Shown in pieces: positions 1-8,277 of a stretch of DNA of 50,518 nucleotides; within the stretch, counting starts at the first letter, position 1; each line of letters begins with the position of its first letter. The notes beneath the pieces were generated by a model. It saw only the letters and a list, made by a program, of their open reading frames with translations, did no database searches and was not told where the DNA came from. Source of the DNA: Clostridium sp. CAG:768 (GTDB taxonomy: Bacteria > Cyanobacteriota > Vampirovibrionia > Gastranaerophilales > Gastranaerophilaceae). The DNA lies in the NCBI GenBank assembly GCA_000437435.1, contig FR899629.1:324617-375134 (forward strand), in the 5' to 3' direction. Both the position numbers and the translations under genes were made by a program.

Positions 1-12
1 GGGGGGGGGTAG

Positions 13-330
13 ATGAAAAACACTCAAACAATGAATTTAGCGCAATATGCGTTGTATCAGGCAATAAAAGCGAAATTGCAAAATGATATTCAAGAAGTGT
101 ATTTTCAACATGCACGCAAAGCGGGTGTAAACACGCTTAAAAAAACGATAGAAAAATATTTGCAAGAATTAAAAAATCAAGACCTTTTACCCGAAACAAT
201 AAAGTTTGAAGTGTGCAAGACAAAACTTCCGCGTAAATTGAAAAAGAAATTTAAAAAACAAAACCGATATTGTTTCGACATTATAAAATTTGACAGCATA
301 GAAAGTTTAAATATTGAAATGAGGTTATAG
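13..330 (+). CDS. Hypothetical phage protein, 105 aa
   Basis: Not recognised. The protein is lysine-rich and mostly helical in appearance, with a basic stretch near residues 75-85 and no cysteine pairs or membrane segment. The ATG lies just after a run of G and TAG that could act as a ribosome binding site, but the window begins only 12 bases upstream, so an earlier start outside the window cannot be excluded. It is the first of a co-directional set leading into the phage replication genes, so an early or replication-accessory role is inferred from position only. Confidence 0.6.
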   Translation: MKNTQTMNLAQYALYQAIKAKLQNDIQEVYFQHARKAGVNTLKKTIEKYLQELKNQDLLPETIKFEVCKTKLPRKLKKKFKKQNRYCFDIIKFDSIESLNIEMRL

Positions 331-331
331 A

Positions 332-513
332 ATGTCCGAAGTTGAAAAAATGTATTACTCGTGTAAAAAAAACTTTTAAATTATTTGGGATTGCTTTTTT
401 TTGAAATTGAGGATAATACCCGACGATTTGACGGCAAAGGCGAATTTATTCAAGAAACAATTCCGAACAAAGAATATTTTGAATCAGAATTTAGAATTAA
501 AAAAGAAAAATAA
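332..513 (+). pseudogene. Frameshifted small phage gene (about 60 aa if joined)
   Basis: An ATG at 332, preceded by GAGG at 321-324, opens a 15-codon frame that stops at 377-379. A second open stretch in the -1 frame runs from 373 to the stop at 511-513 and ends with EFRIKKEK. The two frames meet at A AAA AAC (367-373) inside a run of eight A. One extra A would give one continuous protein of about 60 residues. It may be a true mutation, a homopolymer sequencing error, or slippage on that heptamer. No downstream hairpin is evident, so programmed shifting is the least favoured. Function unknown. Confidence 0.45.
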
Positions 514-527
514 AGAGGGGTGCAATA

Positions 528-728
528 GTGATAAATGCAAAACAAGCGCGTGAGCAGGCGCAGGAAAACAAAATTAAATTATTAAGAACTGATATTGAAA
601 CGGCAATCAAAAAGGCTATTTCAAAAGGACGCACGAAAACAACAATTTCCGGTCAAATTCCGGCATGTATTGTTGAAGAATTACAAAATAACGGATTCCG
701 TATCAATAACGGTTCAATAGAGTGGTAA
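528..728 (+). CDS. Small hypothetical phage protein, 66 aa, GTG start
   Basis: The start is a GTG with a clear AGAGGGG ribosome site 7 nt upstream (514-520). The product has a basic helical first half (about residues 4-36), then a compact segment ending GFRINNGSIEW. Short proteins with this layout are common among early genes of Gram-positive-type phages, but I know no function for them. It sits between the frameshifted gene and the replication organiser, in the same direction and with short gaps, so it is probably co-transcribed with them. Confidence 0.6.
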   Translation: MINAKQAREQAQENKIKLLRTDIETAIKKAISKGRTKTTISGQIPACIVEELQNNGFRINNGSIEW

Positions 729-750
729 ATATTAAGAGAGGTTTAAAACA

Positions 751-1539
751 ATGCGTAATAGAGTTATAAAAGCCGAATTCTGGTCTGATGAAATAATTGG
801 CAGTTGTTCATGTGTCGCGCAATTGCTTTTCATTGGTTCGTGGAATTTTGCCGACGATTCGGGCGTATGTAGAGCGAATATTATATATTTGCGAAACAAT
901 ATATTCCCGTACAGCTCATTAACAATCAAGCAAATTGAAGAAGCCTTGTTGCAATTAAAAACCAAAAAACTTATTGCACTTGGTGAATATAAGGGTGAAA
1001 AATATCTTTTGATTAAAAATTTTTTAAAACATCAAAAGATTGACAGACCGTCAAAATTTAGATACATAAATGCCAATTATGATGAAATTTTTAATCTTGT
1101 TGGCAATACTCGACGAGTAATCGACGAGCAATCGACACCAAAAGAAAAAGTAAAAGAAAACGGAAAAGAAAAAGAAAATGAAGAAATTCATGTTGAAGAA
1201 GAAAATTTGTCTTCAAGTGAACATAACTTTTATGGTGAATATTGCAATGTCGGTTTAACTCCGGAACAATACGGAAAACTTATTGCCCTTACTATAAGTG
1301 AAAAAGCAGTGAAAGAACTGATTGAAGACTTAGGAAAAGCAATCGAAATTGGAAAAGAAGAACGGTTTCGTGCTGATTTACCGAATTTACACTTTGAACG
1401 ATTACGCGCATATTGGAATTATAGGCGCAAAAACCCGCAAAAATTCAGTAAAAAACAGGAAACAGCGGAAGAAGTTCCGGAACAACAAGACATTTGGTCT
1501 TTAAATGAAGCATACAATCAATTTGACAAGGCGGTGTAA
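751..1539 (+). CDS. Phage replication organiser / initiator-like protein
   Basis: 262 aa. Residues 1-110 resemble the winged-helix N-terminal region of phage replisome organisers, with a start like VIKAEFWSDEII, then LLFIGSWNFADDSG and KIDRPSK. A charged Lys/Glu linker (about 125-155) joins this to a C-terminal helical part that may contact the helicase loader. Such proteins bind the phage origin and recruit the loader and replicative helicase. The next gene, a DnaC-like ATPase starting 2 nt after the stop, supports this. A GAGAGG ribosome site precedes the ATG. Function is from fold-like similarity and context; specific DNA binding is inferred. Confidence 0.65.
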   Translation: MRNRVIKAEFWSDEIIGSCSCVAQLLFIGSWNFADDSGVCRANIIYLRNNIFPYSSLTIKQIEEALLQLKTKKLIALGEYKGEKYLLIKNFLKHQKIDRPSKFRYINANYDEIFNLVGNTRRVIDEQSTPKEKVKENGKEKENEEIHVEEENLSSSEHNFYGEYCNVGLTPEQYGKLIALTISEKAVKELIEDLGKAIEIGKEERFRADLPNLHFERLRAYWNYRRKNPQKFSKKQETAEEVPEQQDIWSLNEAYNQFDKAV

Positions 1540-1540
1540 T

Positions 1541-2338
1541 ATGACAGATGAAATAAAAAAATGTTCAATTTGTGGTAAACCATACAAAAAGCACGAAATT
1601 AAAATTGGCGGGAAAATATTCAATCCAATATATATCGCAACATGCGATTGTGAAGCACTAAGGCAACAGGAAGAAGAACGCCAAAGAGAAGAACAACGCC
1701 GGCGTGATAGAATTGAACAAAAAACAAACGAATTAAAACATCAATTAAACTGTCCTTTAATGACACCTTTATTTCAAGAAAAATCATTTGAAAAGATTTT
1801 GAGGTTGAAAAATGTAATTGGTTGGTCTTCTGATTATGAACAAAATTTTAATAAATGCCTTGAATATGCCCAAAAATATGAAACAAATTCCGGCGGTCTT
1901 TTTATGATTGGCGGTGTTGGAACAGGGAAAACAACACTTCAAGCGTGTGTAATTAAAGAATTAGAACGTAAAGGAAAGTTTTGTTTATTGATTCAGTTTT
2001 CAACTTTACTTGATTTAATGATACAGGCATGTAGTTTTGACGCGAAAGTTTCAATTTTTCAACTTTACAATACATTGAGTAAATTTGATTATGTTGTTCT
2101 TGACGATATAGGGCGCGAAAAATACACAGATAAAAGGCTTGAAATTGCTTTTCGTGTCATTGATTGTCTTATGAACAATAAAGTAACTGTTTCAATAACT
2201 ACAAATCCGGAATGTTTTCAAAAATTGACGACAATTCCGGAATATAAAGCAATTGTTGACCGTTTGCGGGATTTATGCCCGTATGAACTAACATTCAAAA
2301 ATAAATCATTTCGCGGTCAAAATGTAAAGATTTTTTAA
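1541..2338 (+). CDS. DnaC-like helicase loader ATPase
   Basis: 265 aa from the ATG at 1541, which follows an AAGGCGG ribosome site; an in-frame upstream start at 1505 lies inside the previous gene and lacks one. The N-terminus has CSICGKPY (residues 8-15) and a CDC pair (35-37), suggesting a zinc site. A long Arg/Glu/Gln helix follows (40-65). The AAA+ core shows Walker A GGVGTGKTT (124-132) and Walker B VVLDDIG (185-191). Family members load replicative helicase at the phage origin. It is the last gene before a 380-base gap. Confidence 0.82.
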   Translation: MTDEIKKCSICGKPYKKHEIKIGGKIFNPIYIATCDCEALRQQEEERQREEQRRRDRIEQKTNELKHQLNCPLMTPLFQEKSFEKILRLKNVIGWSSDYEQNFNKCLEYAQKYETNSGGLFMIGGVGTGKTTLQACVIKELERKGKFCLLIQFSTLLDLMIQACSFDAKVSIFQLYNTLSKFDYVVLDDIGREKYTDKRLEIAFRVIDCLMNNKVTVSITTNPECFQKLTTIPEYKAIVDRLRDLCPYELTFKNKSFRGQNVKIF

Positions 2339-2361
2339 GATGATTTTTTGATATTTTTTAT

Positions 2362-2394
2362 ATAGCAAATTCACTTTTTACGTGGGTTTGCTAT
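2362..2394 (+). terminator. Hairpin after the helicase loader gene
   Basis: An 8-bp inverted repeat, ATAGCAAA (2362-2369) and TTTGCTAT (2387-2394), with an inner CAC/GTG pairing. It lies 24 nt after the helicase-loader stop. The downstream tract is only moderately T-rich, so termination is plausible rather than certain. Confidence 0.45.
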
Positions 2395-2426
2395 TTCTAT
2401 TAGAAAGATTTTTTAAAAATGGGGGA

Positions 2427-2454
2427 TTGCAAACAAAAAGAATTTTTATATAAT
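2427..2454 (+). promoter_or_regulatory. Sigma70-like promoter in the replication/packaging gap
   Basis: TTGCAA (2427-2432), a 16-nt spacer and a perfect TATAAT (2449-2454). It is one of the best promoter matches in the phage block. It has no sizeable reading frame directly downstream and instead drives the structured segment that ends in the terminator near 2645. Confidence 0.55.
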
Positions 2455-2460
2455 GATTGC

Positions 2461-2645
2461 GTGAGGTAAAAGTTAAGGACGAAATGTCAAACACTTTTTA
2501 CCACGTCCGATTTTTCGGACTAGCGGAATTTTGAATAATAACCACAACTTAACAAAGTTGATTCAAAGAATCAGAAGTTGAAGCGGGGCGTCCGATACGG
2601 GAAAATCAAAATTTGTCACCGGCGTAGCATTGCCGGATTTTTTGT
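2461..2645 (+). ncRNA. Candidate phage small RNA of about 185 nt
   Basis: The stretch follows a good promoter and ends at a terminator hairpin, CCGGC (2619-2623) with GCCGG (2632-2636), followed by T6. In between are GTCCGA/TCGGAC with a TTTT loop (2505-2520), a pairing of GGTAAAAG near 2465 with CTTTTTACC near 2494, CAACTT/AAGTTG near 2545, and GATTC/GAATC near 2560. A 16-codon frame from ATG 2484 to a TGA near 2534, with AAGGA 4 nt upstream, could be a leader peptide. I do not recognise the RNA family. A sense regulator, an antisense RNA, or a leader for the gene at 2723 are all possible. Confidence 0.4.
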
Positions 2646-2722
2646 TTTGATAATACAATATTAAAGTCGTTAAGTGCAATATTACTTTCGGCGCATTATT
2701 CCACAAGGAAAAAGGCGGTCGA

Positions 2723-3100
2723 ATGTTTAGAATTGAATGTTGCAACGGTTTAAGAAAATGTCGTGTTTATGCACTTGCAGAATCAAGACGTTATAAAAGC
2801 GCATATTTGAAAATTGCGCGTTGTTCAAAGTGTCGTCGTTTGGTTGCTATTATTGAAAAGATTGATTTCAATAATAAGAAAACAAAAATTTGTCGCTATG
2901 GCGTTGACGCATTGTTACTATATAATCGCAATTTGCATAATATCATTTATGAAGTTGTTCAAGTTTCTAAACAGTCGCCAAAGGTCGCATGGACATATTA
3001 TAAAACGGTTAATTCCGAAACACTGGTTCGTCGATATATGGACGAATCCGGAAATGCCGGTGAAAAAATATTTTCACCTTGTAAGGTGATAAGCGCATGA
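2723..3100 (+). CDS. Hypothetical phage protein with zinc-binding-like cysteines
   Basis: 125 aa, with an AAAGGCGG ribosome site just upstream. Two N-terminal cysteines (ECC, residues 5-7), CR near 13 and CSKCRR (34-39) suggest a small metal-binding domain. The rest is basic and Tyr-rich. The stop overlaps the start of the following NinB/HNH-like gene, so the two are translationally coupled. I do not recognise the family. The placement suggests nucleic-acid metabolism, possibly a transcription or recombination accessory protein, but this is inference. Confidence 0.6.
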   Translation: MFRIECCNGLRKCRVYALAESRRYKSAYLKIARCSKCRRLVAIIEKIDFNNKKTKICRYGVDALLLYNRNLHNIIYEVVQVSKQSPKVAWTYYKTVNSETLVRRYMDESGNAGEKIFSPCKVISA

Positions 3101-3843
3101 ACTTTACAATAACAAATCGTGCTTATGCTAGAACTGTTTTAAATACGCTATATAAACACATACAAGAAAATAAAAATTATAGATTAGAATTTGAAGAAGT
3201 TAAATCATTAAAAACACAAAAACAACTTGGTTTTATATTCGGCGGGGTTATAAAAGCATTAAGATTGTATTTTGACCGCTTAGGCTATCAATTTACACCG
3301 GAACAAATAAAAGAATGGTTATATGAAGAAATAGGCACGTCCGAAACATTATTTCTTCCGAATGGTAAACAAAGGCAAATTAAAAAAACTTTGTCCGGCA
3401 TGTCTAAAAAAGAAGCAAGTGATTTTATTTTTCAATTGATTACGTTTGTTGACACAAATGAAGCATTGGAAGATTTTATTCTTCCGCCTGATTTACGTTA
3501 TTGTTGGACACATCAACTTGACGAAAGATTGATTGATGAAGTTCAACAATATACTTTTCCGGAACGTAACGAATATTATTTAAGACATCAACGCAAATTG
3601 ACGTGTATTCGGTGCGGGCGCAAAGGTGGTGAAGTTCATCACATCAAACGCGGTTCAGGTTTAGGCAAAAAAAATCCGGATTGGTTCACAATTCCTATAT
3701 GTCAAGAATGCCATGTTCCATATCTGCATTCAAAAGTCGGTGAGCCGGCATTTTTAAATGAAATTAAATATATAATTGGCGGGCTTGATATTGAATTGTT
3801 TTGTCAAATTTCATATTATATGTGGCTACATAATTATTCATAA
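3097..3843 (+). CDS. NinB-like recombination protein with C-terminal HNH-like domain
   Basis: 248 aa. Residues about 25-140 (RLEFEEVKSLKTQKQLGFIFG and onward) resemble phage NinB/Orf-type proteins that bind single-stranded DNA during recombination. The C-terminus has an HNH-like zinc/nuclease signature: CIRCG (about 168-172), EVHHIKRG, then ICQECH, with a further His. This combination matches the putative HNHc nuclease group found in many Gram-positive phages. It overlaps the preceding gene and is followed by a strong terminator, so it ends the replication/recombination transcript. Domain calls are by motif; catalytic activity is untested. Confidence 0.6.
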   Translation: MNFTITNRAYARTVLNTLYKHIQENKNYRLEFEEVKSLKTQKQLGFIFGGVIKALRLYFDRLGYQFTPEQIKEWLYEEIGTSETLFLPNGKQRQIKKTLSGMSKKEASDFIFQLITFVDTNEALEDFILPPDLRYCWTHQLDERLIDEVQQYTFPERNEYYLRHQRKLTCIRCGRKGGEVHHIKRGSGLGKKNPDWFTIPICQECHVPYLHSKVGEPAFLNEIKYIIGGLDIELFCQISYYMWLHNYS

Positions 3844-3864
3844 TTTAAACCTCTCTATGCTGGG

Positions 3865-3896
3865 CGGTCTTCCTTTGGGGTGGAAGACCGTTTTTT
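3865..3896 (+). terminator. Rho-independent terminator
   Basis: A 9-bp stem, CGGTCTTCC (3865-3873) with GGAAGACCG (3882-3890), an 8-nt loop and T6. It separates the recombination gene from the HNH/packaging genes. Confidence 0.85.
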
Positions 3897-3907
3897 AAAT
3901 AATAGTT

Positions 3908-4204
3908 ATGGCAAAAGTATTTTCAAAAAGTTTTTATAATTCAAAGCGGTGGAAAAATACACAGCGCATTTATAAGCAAATGAAGTTCGGCATTTGCGAA
4001 CGGTGCGGAAAACCGAACGGAACAATTGTTCATCACAAAATATATTTAGATGAAACAAATATAAATAATCCGGACGTCGCTTTGAACTTTAATAATCTTG
4101 AATTGCTATGTCAAGATTGTCACAACCACGAACACCATTCAACGCATAAGCCGACAGTCAATGGCTTGCGTTTTAACTCAAAGGGGGAGTTGGTAAAAAA
4201 TTGA
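3908..4204 (+). CDS. Phage HNH endonuclease
   Basis: 98 aa with a complete small HNH fold signature: CERCGK, IVHHK, a central Asn in NFNNLELLC, then CQDCHNHEHH. Free-standing HNH proteins of this size, encoded just upstream of the terminase genes, act with the terminase in cleavage of concatemers in HK97-like phages. Here the terminase small subunit starts about 150 nt downstream, which fits that role. The ATG is 11 nt after the preceding terminator's T-run and has only a weak ribosome site. Confidence 0.85.
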   Translation: MAKVFSKSFYNSKRWKNTQRIYKQMKFGICERCGKPNGTIVHHKIYLDETNINNPDVALNFNNLELLCQDCHNHEHHSTHKPTVNGLRFNSKGELVKN

Positions 4205-4357
4205 AATACAATCGGGGCGTGTGTTTGCGCGCACAACGATACCCCCCGTTCAATTTTCAAAAATTGCAATCACGGAAGACCGAAGCCCCAAGTCATGTAT
4301 AAAATGCAAGGTCGCGCATGAGGGGTGTGGTATATGTAAAAATTTAAGGAAGCGTAT
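4205..4357 (+). other. Non-coding gap between HNH nuclease and terminase (possible cos/pac region)
   Basis: This 153-base gap holds a GC-rich patch unusual for the region (about 4214-4250, with TGCGCGCA and a run of six C) and a second patch near 4275-4330. No reading frame is convincing. Cohesive-end or packaging sites often lie between the HNH gene and the terminase small subunit, so this is where I would look for one. There is no direct proof in the sequence. Confidence 0.3.
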
Positions 4358-4774
4358 ATGAACGAATTTGAAGACGAATTTGAAAACGATTCATTGTCTA
4401 TTTCGATATATACAGAAGACCAAAAAAAGGCAATGAAGACGAAAGAAGAAAAACGACTTAAAAAAATATTTAAAGATTATCCGGCAGAGATTAACGAATT
4501 AGTTAAACCGTTAATTGACCGTTGTTCTTTTATGTTTGTTGAATTAAAAGAAGCAGAAGCACAGATTCAAAAATATGGTTCGGTTGAAAAATACAAAAAT
4601 GGTGCTAACCAATGGGGAAAGAAAAAATCCGCGTCGGTTGAAGTGCATAACATTATGATTAAAAACTATGCCGTGATTATTAAACAATTGATTGATTTAC
4701 TTCCGAAAGAATCAGCCAATGACGCAATGGAAGAATTTAATGAATTTTTGAAAGCAGGAAAAGGCGGGAAATAG
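4358..4774 (+). CDS. Terminase small subunit (P27-like)
   Basis: 138 aa. It has an acidic N-terminus, a helical basic region (about 20-60) and a C-terminal segment (about 75-120: QIQKYGSVEKYKNGANQWG, then VEVHNIMIKNYAVIIKQLIDLLPK) typical of P27-family small terminase subunits. These bind the packaging site and hand DNA to the large subunit. The gene is directly followed, after 15 nt, by the large subunit. The start has a TTTAAGGA ribosome site. Position and sequence agree, so the call is fairly sure. Confidence 0.8.
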   Translation: MNEFEDEFENDSLSISIYTEDQKKAMKTKEEKRLKKIFKDYPAEINELVKPLIDRCSFMFVELKEAEAQIQKYGSVEKYKNGANQWGKKKSASVEVHNIMIKNYAVIIKQLIDLLPKESANDAMEEFNEFLKAGKGGK

Positions 4775-4789
4775 TAAGGACGGGTTAAT

Positions 4790-6478
4790 ATGAAAGTTAA
4801 AAAACGTGTTAATCCGATTATTGAATATAATGAAAAAATACAATCCGGCGAAATTGTCGCTTGCGAAAAAATAAAGATTTTATATAAACACCTTGCGGAA
4901 GAAATTCAAAATCCGGAAAGTAAATATTATTATGATGAACAACGCGCCAATCATGCATTGACATTTATTCAAAAATTTTGCAGACATTCCAAAGGCAAAT
5001 GGGGCGGAAAACCGGTTATATTAGAATTGTGGCAAAAGGCGTTTATTTGTGCGCTTTTTGGCGTTTTAAAAAAAACAACTGGCAAACGTCGATTTTCGGA
5101 AGCATTATTGCTAATAGGACGTAAAAATGGAAAATCACTTCTTGCGTCTGCAATTTCTATTTATATGATGATTGCCGATTCAGAAGCCGGCGCGGAGTGT
5201 TACGCAGTGGCGACAAAACGCGACCAAGCAAAAATTATTTGGCAAGAAGCAATGTCAATGGTGAAAAAATCACCGTTCTTGTTGTCTGTTATAAAATGCC
5301 GAACTAATGAATTAAGGTGTGATAAATTTGAAAGCACATTTAAGCCTTTATCTTCTGAATCAAATACACTTGACGGGTTAAATACTCATTATGCCGGAAT
5401 GGACGAAATCCATGCATGGAAAGATAAAAATCTTTATGACGTCATAATTGATTCAACGTCAGCACGTGAAGAGCCAATTATATTGTCATTATCGACAATG
5501 GGTTATGTTCGTGAGGGAATTTTTGACATTCTTTATGATATGGCAAGCCGTTGTTTAATGTCAATTAAAGACGGTAATCAATTTAATGAAAATTTTCTTC
5601 CGGTTATATATGAATTAGATAAAAGGGAAGAATATTCAAATCCGGAAATGTGGATTAAAGCAAATCCGAATTTGGGTGTTTCAAAGTCGGTTGATTATAT
5701 GCAAAACGCATATAATAAAGTCCTTGATGACCCGCGCAAACTTACAAATTTTTTAACAAAAGATTGCAATATAAAAGAAACAGTTGCAGAAGCCTTTTTT
5801 AGTTTTGATGAAATAAACAATGAAGAAACATTTGTTTTTGATGAAATTAAACCGGCTTATTTTATTGGTGGTTTTGATTTATCAGAAACAACGGACTTGA
5901 CGTCGGCTTGTGCAATGTTTGAATTGCCGGACAGACCGAACACACTTTTTATTGAACAAATGTATTGGTTGCCTTTTGATTTACTTGAAAAACGTGTCAA
6001 AGAAGACCATATTCCTTATGATGTTTGGTATAATCAAGGACTTTTGAGGTTGTCAAACGGTAATAAAATTGACAGAAAAGATGTTGAAGACTGGTTTGTT
6101 GAACTTGCAATTCAAAAGAAAATATATCCAAGTTTTATAGGTTATGACCGTTGGTGTGCGCGTGAAATTGTTGAAAGTATGAAATCAAAATTTGGCGCGC
6201 CATGTATGTACGAAGTTAAACAATATGCAAAAATTTTGTCTAATCCTTTAAAAATGTTGGCAAATGATTTTCGTTCAAAAAATATTGTTTACAATAACAA
6301 TCCGATAACGAAATGGTGCTTAACAAATTTGGCGGTTAAAACAGATGTAAACGGCAATATTCAACCGATTAAAGCCGTTCATCAAACGCGCAGAATTGAC
6401 GGTGCAATGGCTATATTAGACGCTTATGTTGCATATATAGACAATAAGGACGAATATCGCAATGCAGTTGGGTTTTAA
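4790..6478 (+). CDS. Terminase large subunit
   Basis: 562 aa, the usual length for this family. The ATPase domain has a Walker A variant GRKNGKS (110-116) and a Walker B MDEIHAW with acidic residues at 205-206. The C-terminal nuclease domain begins at GGFDLSETTDLTS (about 357-370), whose Asp is a typical metal ligand, and RIDGAMAILDAY near the end supplies another. It powers DNA packaging into the prohead and cuts the concatemer. It overlaps the portal gene by 17 nt, so the two are translationally coupled. Confidence 0.93.
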   Translation: MKVKKRVNPIIEYNEKIQSGEIVACEKIKILYKHLAEEIQNPESKYYYDEQRANHALTFIQKFCRHSKGKWGGKPVILELWQKAFICALFGVLKKTTGKRRFSEALLLIGRKNGKSLLASAISIYMMIADSEAGAECYAVATKRDQAKIIWQEAMSMVKKSPFLLSVIKCRTNELRCDKFESTFKPLSSESNTLDGLNTHYAGMDEIHAWKDKNLYDVIIDSTSAREEPIILSLSTMGYVREGIFDILYDMASRCLMSIKDGNQFNENFLPVIYELDKREEYSNPEMWIKANPNLGVSKSVDYMQNAYNKVLDDPRKLTNFLTKDCNIKETVAEAFFSFDEINNEETFVFDEIKPAYFIGGFDLSETTDLTSACAMFELPDRPNTLFIEQMYWLPFDLLEKRVKEDHIPYDVWYNQGLLRLSNGNKIDRKDVEDWFVELAIQKKIYPSFIGYDRWCAREIVESMKSKFGAPCMYEVKQYAKILSNPLKMLANDFRSKNIVYNNNPITKWCLTNLAVKTDVNGNIQPIKAVHQTRRIDGAMAILDAYVAYIDNKDEYRNAVGF

Positions 6479-7652
6479 TAGAATTTTTAAAAATATATTT
6501 GGTAGATTTAAACAGATACCACAAAGTTTGCAAAGTGCTTTTCTTTTGAATGGCGTTCCGTATTATACAAGCAATATTTCAAGTGTTTATGATATTGCGC
6601 TTGCACGTGCTTGTATTCATGCAATTGCAATAAATTGCGCAAAATTACAGCCAAAACACATGCTTAATGGCGACTTTCAAAAAGATTCAGATTTGCAATA
6701 TTTGTTGGGTACACGTCCGAATCCATATATGAGTTCTTTTGAATTTATATATAAAACAGCGTCAATGTTGTGGTCTTCAAATAATGTATTTGTTTATTGT
6801 CACCATAATGAAGCCGGAAAACTTTGTGCTTTTTATCCTATACCATATAAAAGTTTTGAACTTTTGGAAGCAGGCGGATATTTTTATGCGCGGTTTAGGT
6901 GTAACAATATGACGTTTGTTGTTCCTTATGAAGAACTAATTCATTTAAGAAGACATTTCAATGAAGACGACTTCACAGGCAGTCAACAAGCCCATGTGTT
7001 AGAGCCGACATTAAAATTAAATGATTCAGTAGTTGAATCAATTGTTAATGGTGTTAGAAATTCAAACAAATTACAAGGGTTGTTGAAAGCGTCTTCACTT
7101 GTTCAAGAAGACGAATTGAAAAAGAAAAAAGATGAATTTGTTTCTAATTATCTTGATATATCAAACACCGGTGGAATTGGTGTTATAGATAATAAATTTG
7201 AATTTCAACAAATTAAATTAGAGCCGGTAGTTATTGACGACAAACAAATGCAAGCCGTTTCAAATGATTTATTCCGTTATTATAATGTTTCGGAAAATAT
7301 TGTTCAATCAAAATATACAGAAGCAGAGTTCAACGCTTTTTGGAACAATGTCATTGAGCCTTTTTCAATACAATTTTCACTTGAATTAACAAGTAAAATT
7401 TTGACAGAAAAAGAAATTAAATCCGGTCAAAGCATTATAATGTCCGCCGAGCGAATGGGATTTGCAAGTATGGACACCCGCACAAAGGCAATTTCAACAC
7501 TTATGCCGTTGGGTGTTTTAAGTATAAATGAATCGCGCAAACTCATGGAATTGCCGGAAATTGAAAATGGTGACCGTCATTTAATTAGTCTTAATTTCGT
7601 TGATTTGAAAAAAGCAAACAAATATCAAGTTGGAGAATCAGAAAATGAGTAA
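6462..7652 (+). CDS. Portal protein (HK97 family)
   Basis: 396 aa, typical of HK97-type portals. Recognisable segments are VYDIALARACIHAIAINCAKL (early helix), LLGTRPNPYMSSFEFIY and, near the C-terminus, a stretch with FASMDTRTKAISTLMPLGVLS that matches the family's conserved end. Twelve copies form the ring at one capsid vertex through which DNA passes and to which the tail connectors attach. It lies between the terminase and the protease, the canonical order, with overlaps on both sides. Confidence 0.92.
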   Translation: MQLGFNRIFKNIFGRFKQIPQSLQSAFLLNGVPYYTSNISSVYDIALARACIHAIAINCAKLQPKHMLNGDFQKDSDLQYLLGTRPNPYMSSFEFIYKTASMLWSSNNVFVYCHHNEAGKLCAFYPIPYKSFELLEAGGYFYARFRCNNMTFVVPYEELIHLRRHFNEDDFTGSQQAHVLEPTLKLNDSVVESIVNGVRNSNKLQGLLKASSLVQEDELKKKKDEFVSNYLDISNTGGIGVIDNKFEFQQIKLEPVVIDDKQMQAVSNDLFRYYNVSENIVQSKYTEAEFNAFWNNVIEPFSIQFSLELTSKILTEKEIKSGQSIIMSAERMGFASMDTRTKAISTLMPLGVLSINESRKLMELPEIENGDRHLISLNFVDLKKANKYQVGESENE

Positions 7653-8238
7653 AGAATTTAATAAAAAATATCAACTTAGAGAAGTTGAATTGCGCAACGC
7701 TACCGTTGAAGAAAAAGACGGGAAAATGATTTTGGAGGGTTACGCGGTTGTTTTTGATAAACCGACAGTATTATTCAGATGTGGCGGTGTTGAATACAAA
7801 GAAGTAATTGACGCTCATGCATTTGACGACACAGACACTTCCGATTGTTGTCTTAAATATAATCACGGCGGAATGTTACTTGCGCGTACGCGTGGCGGTT
7901 CACTTGAACTTAAAAAAGATAATGTCGGGTTGTATTTTCGCGCCGAACTATTTGACACAACAACGTCACGTGATGTTTATTCGGTTGTCAAAGCCGGCGG
8001 ATTAGACAAATGTTCTTTTGCTTTTCGCGTAAAAGAAGAAAAATACAATGAAGAAACACACACAAGAACTATTTTAAAGATTGAAAAATTATATGATGTT
8101 GCGGTGGTGGATATTCCCGCATATAACGATACGTCGGTTTCTGCAAGAAGTTTATTTGAAATGGAAATTGAGAATGAACAAAAAGAATTGGAAAATTCAA
8201 AATTGCGTAAACGATTGATTATTGAATCATATTTATAA
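7645..8238 (+). CDS. Prohead protease (HK97 / U35 family)
   Basis: 197 aa from the ATG at 7645, which has GGAG 9 nt upstream; a longer TTG start at 7630 is less likely. The family's features are present: an early beta segment with EGYAVVFDKP, a catalytic-type His in LKYNHGGMLLART, and a Ser in GGLDKCSFAFRV. The enzyme cleaves the scaffold region of the capsid protein during maturation. It overlaps the portal stop by 8 nt and is followed by the capsid gene 39 nt later. Confidence 0.9.
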   Translation: MSKEFNKKYQLREVELRNATVEEKDGKMILEGYAVVFDKPTVLFRCGGVEYKEVIDAHAFDDTDTSDCCLKYNHGGMLLARTRGGSLELKKDNVGLYFRAELFDTTTSRDVYSVVKAGGLDKCSFAFRVKEEKYNEETHTRTILKIEKLYDVAVVDIPAYNDTSVSARSLFEMEIENEQKELENSKLRKRLIIESYL

Positions 8239-8277
8239 AGTTTGTTAGTTATCACTTAAACATGAAAGGGAAACACA

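Noticed and set aside
1..12. Run of nine G at the window start as a biological signal
   Set aside because: The window edge cuts the context. It could be part of a ribosome site or an edge effect, and nothing more can be said.
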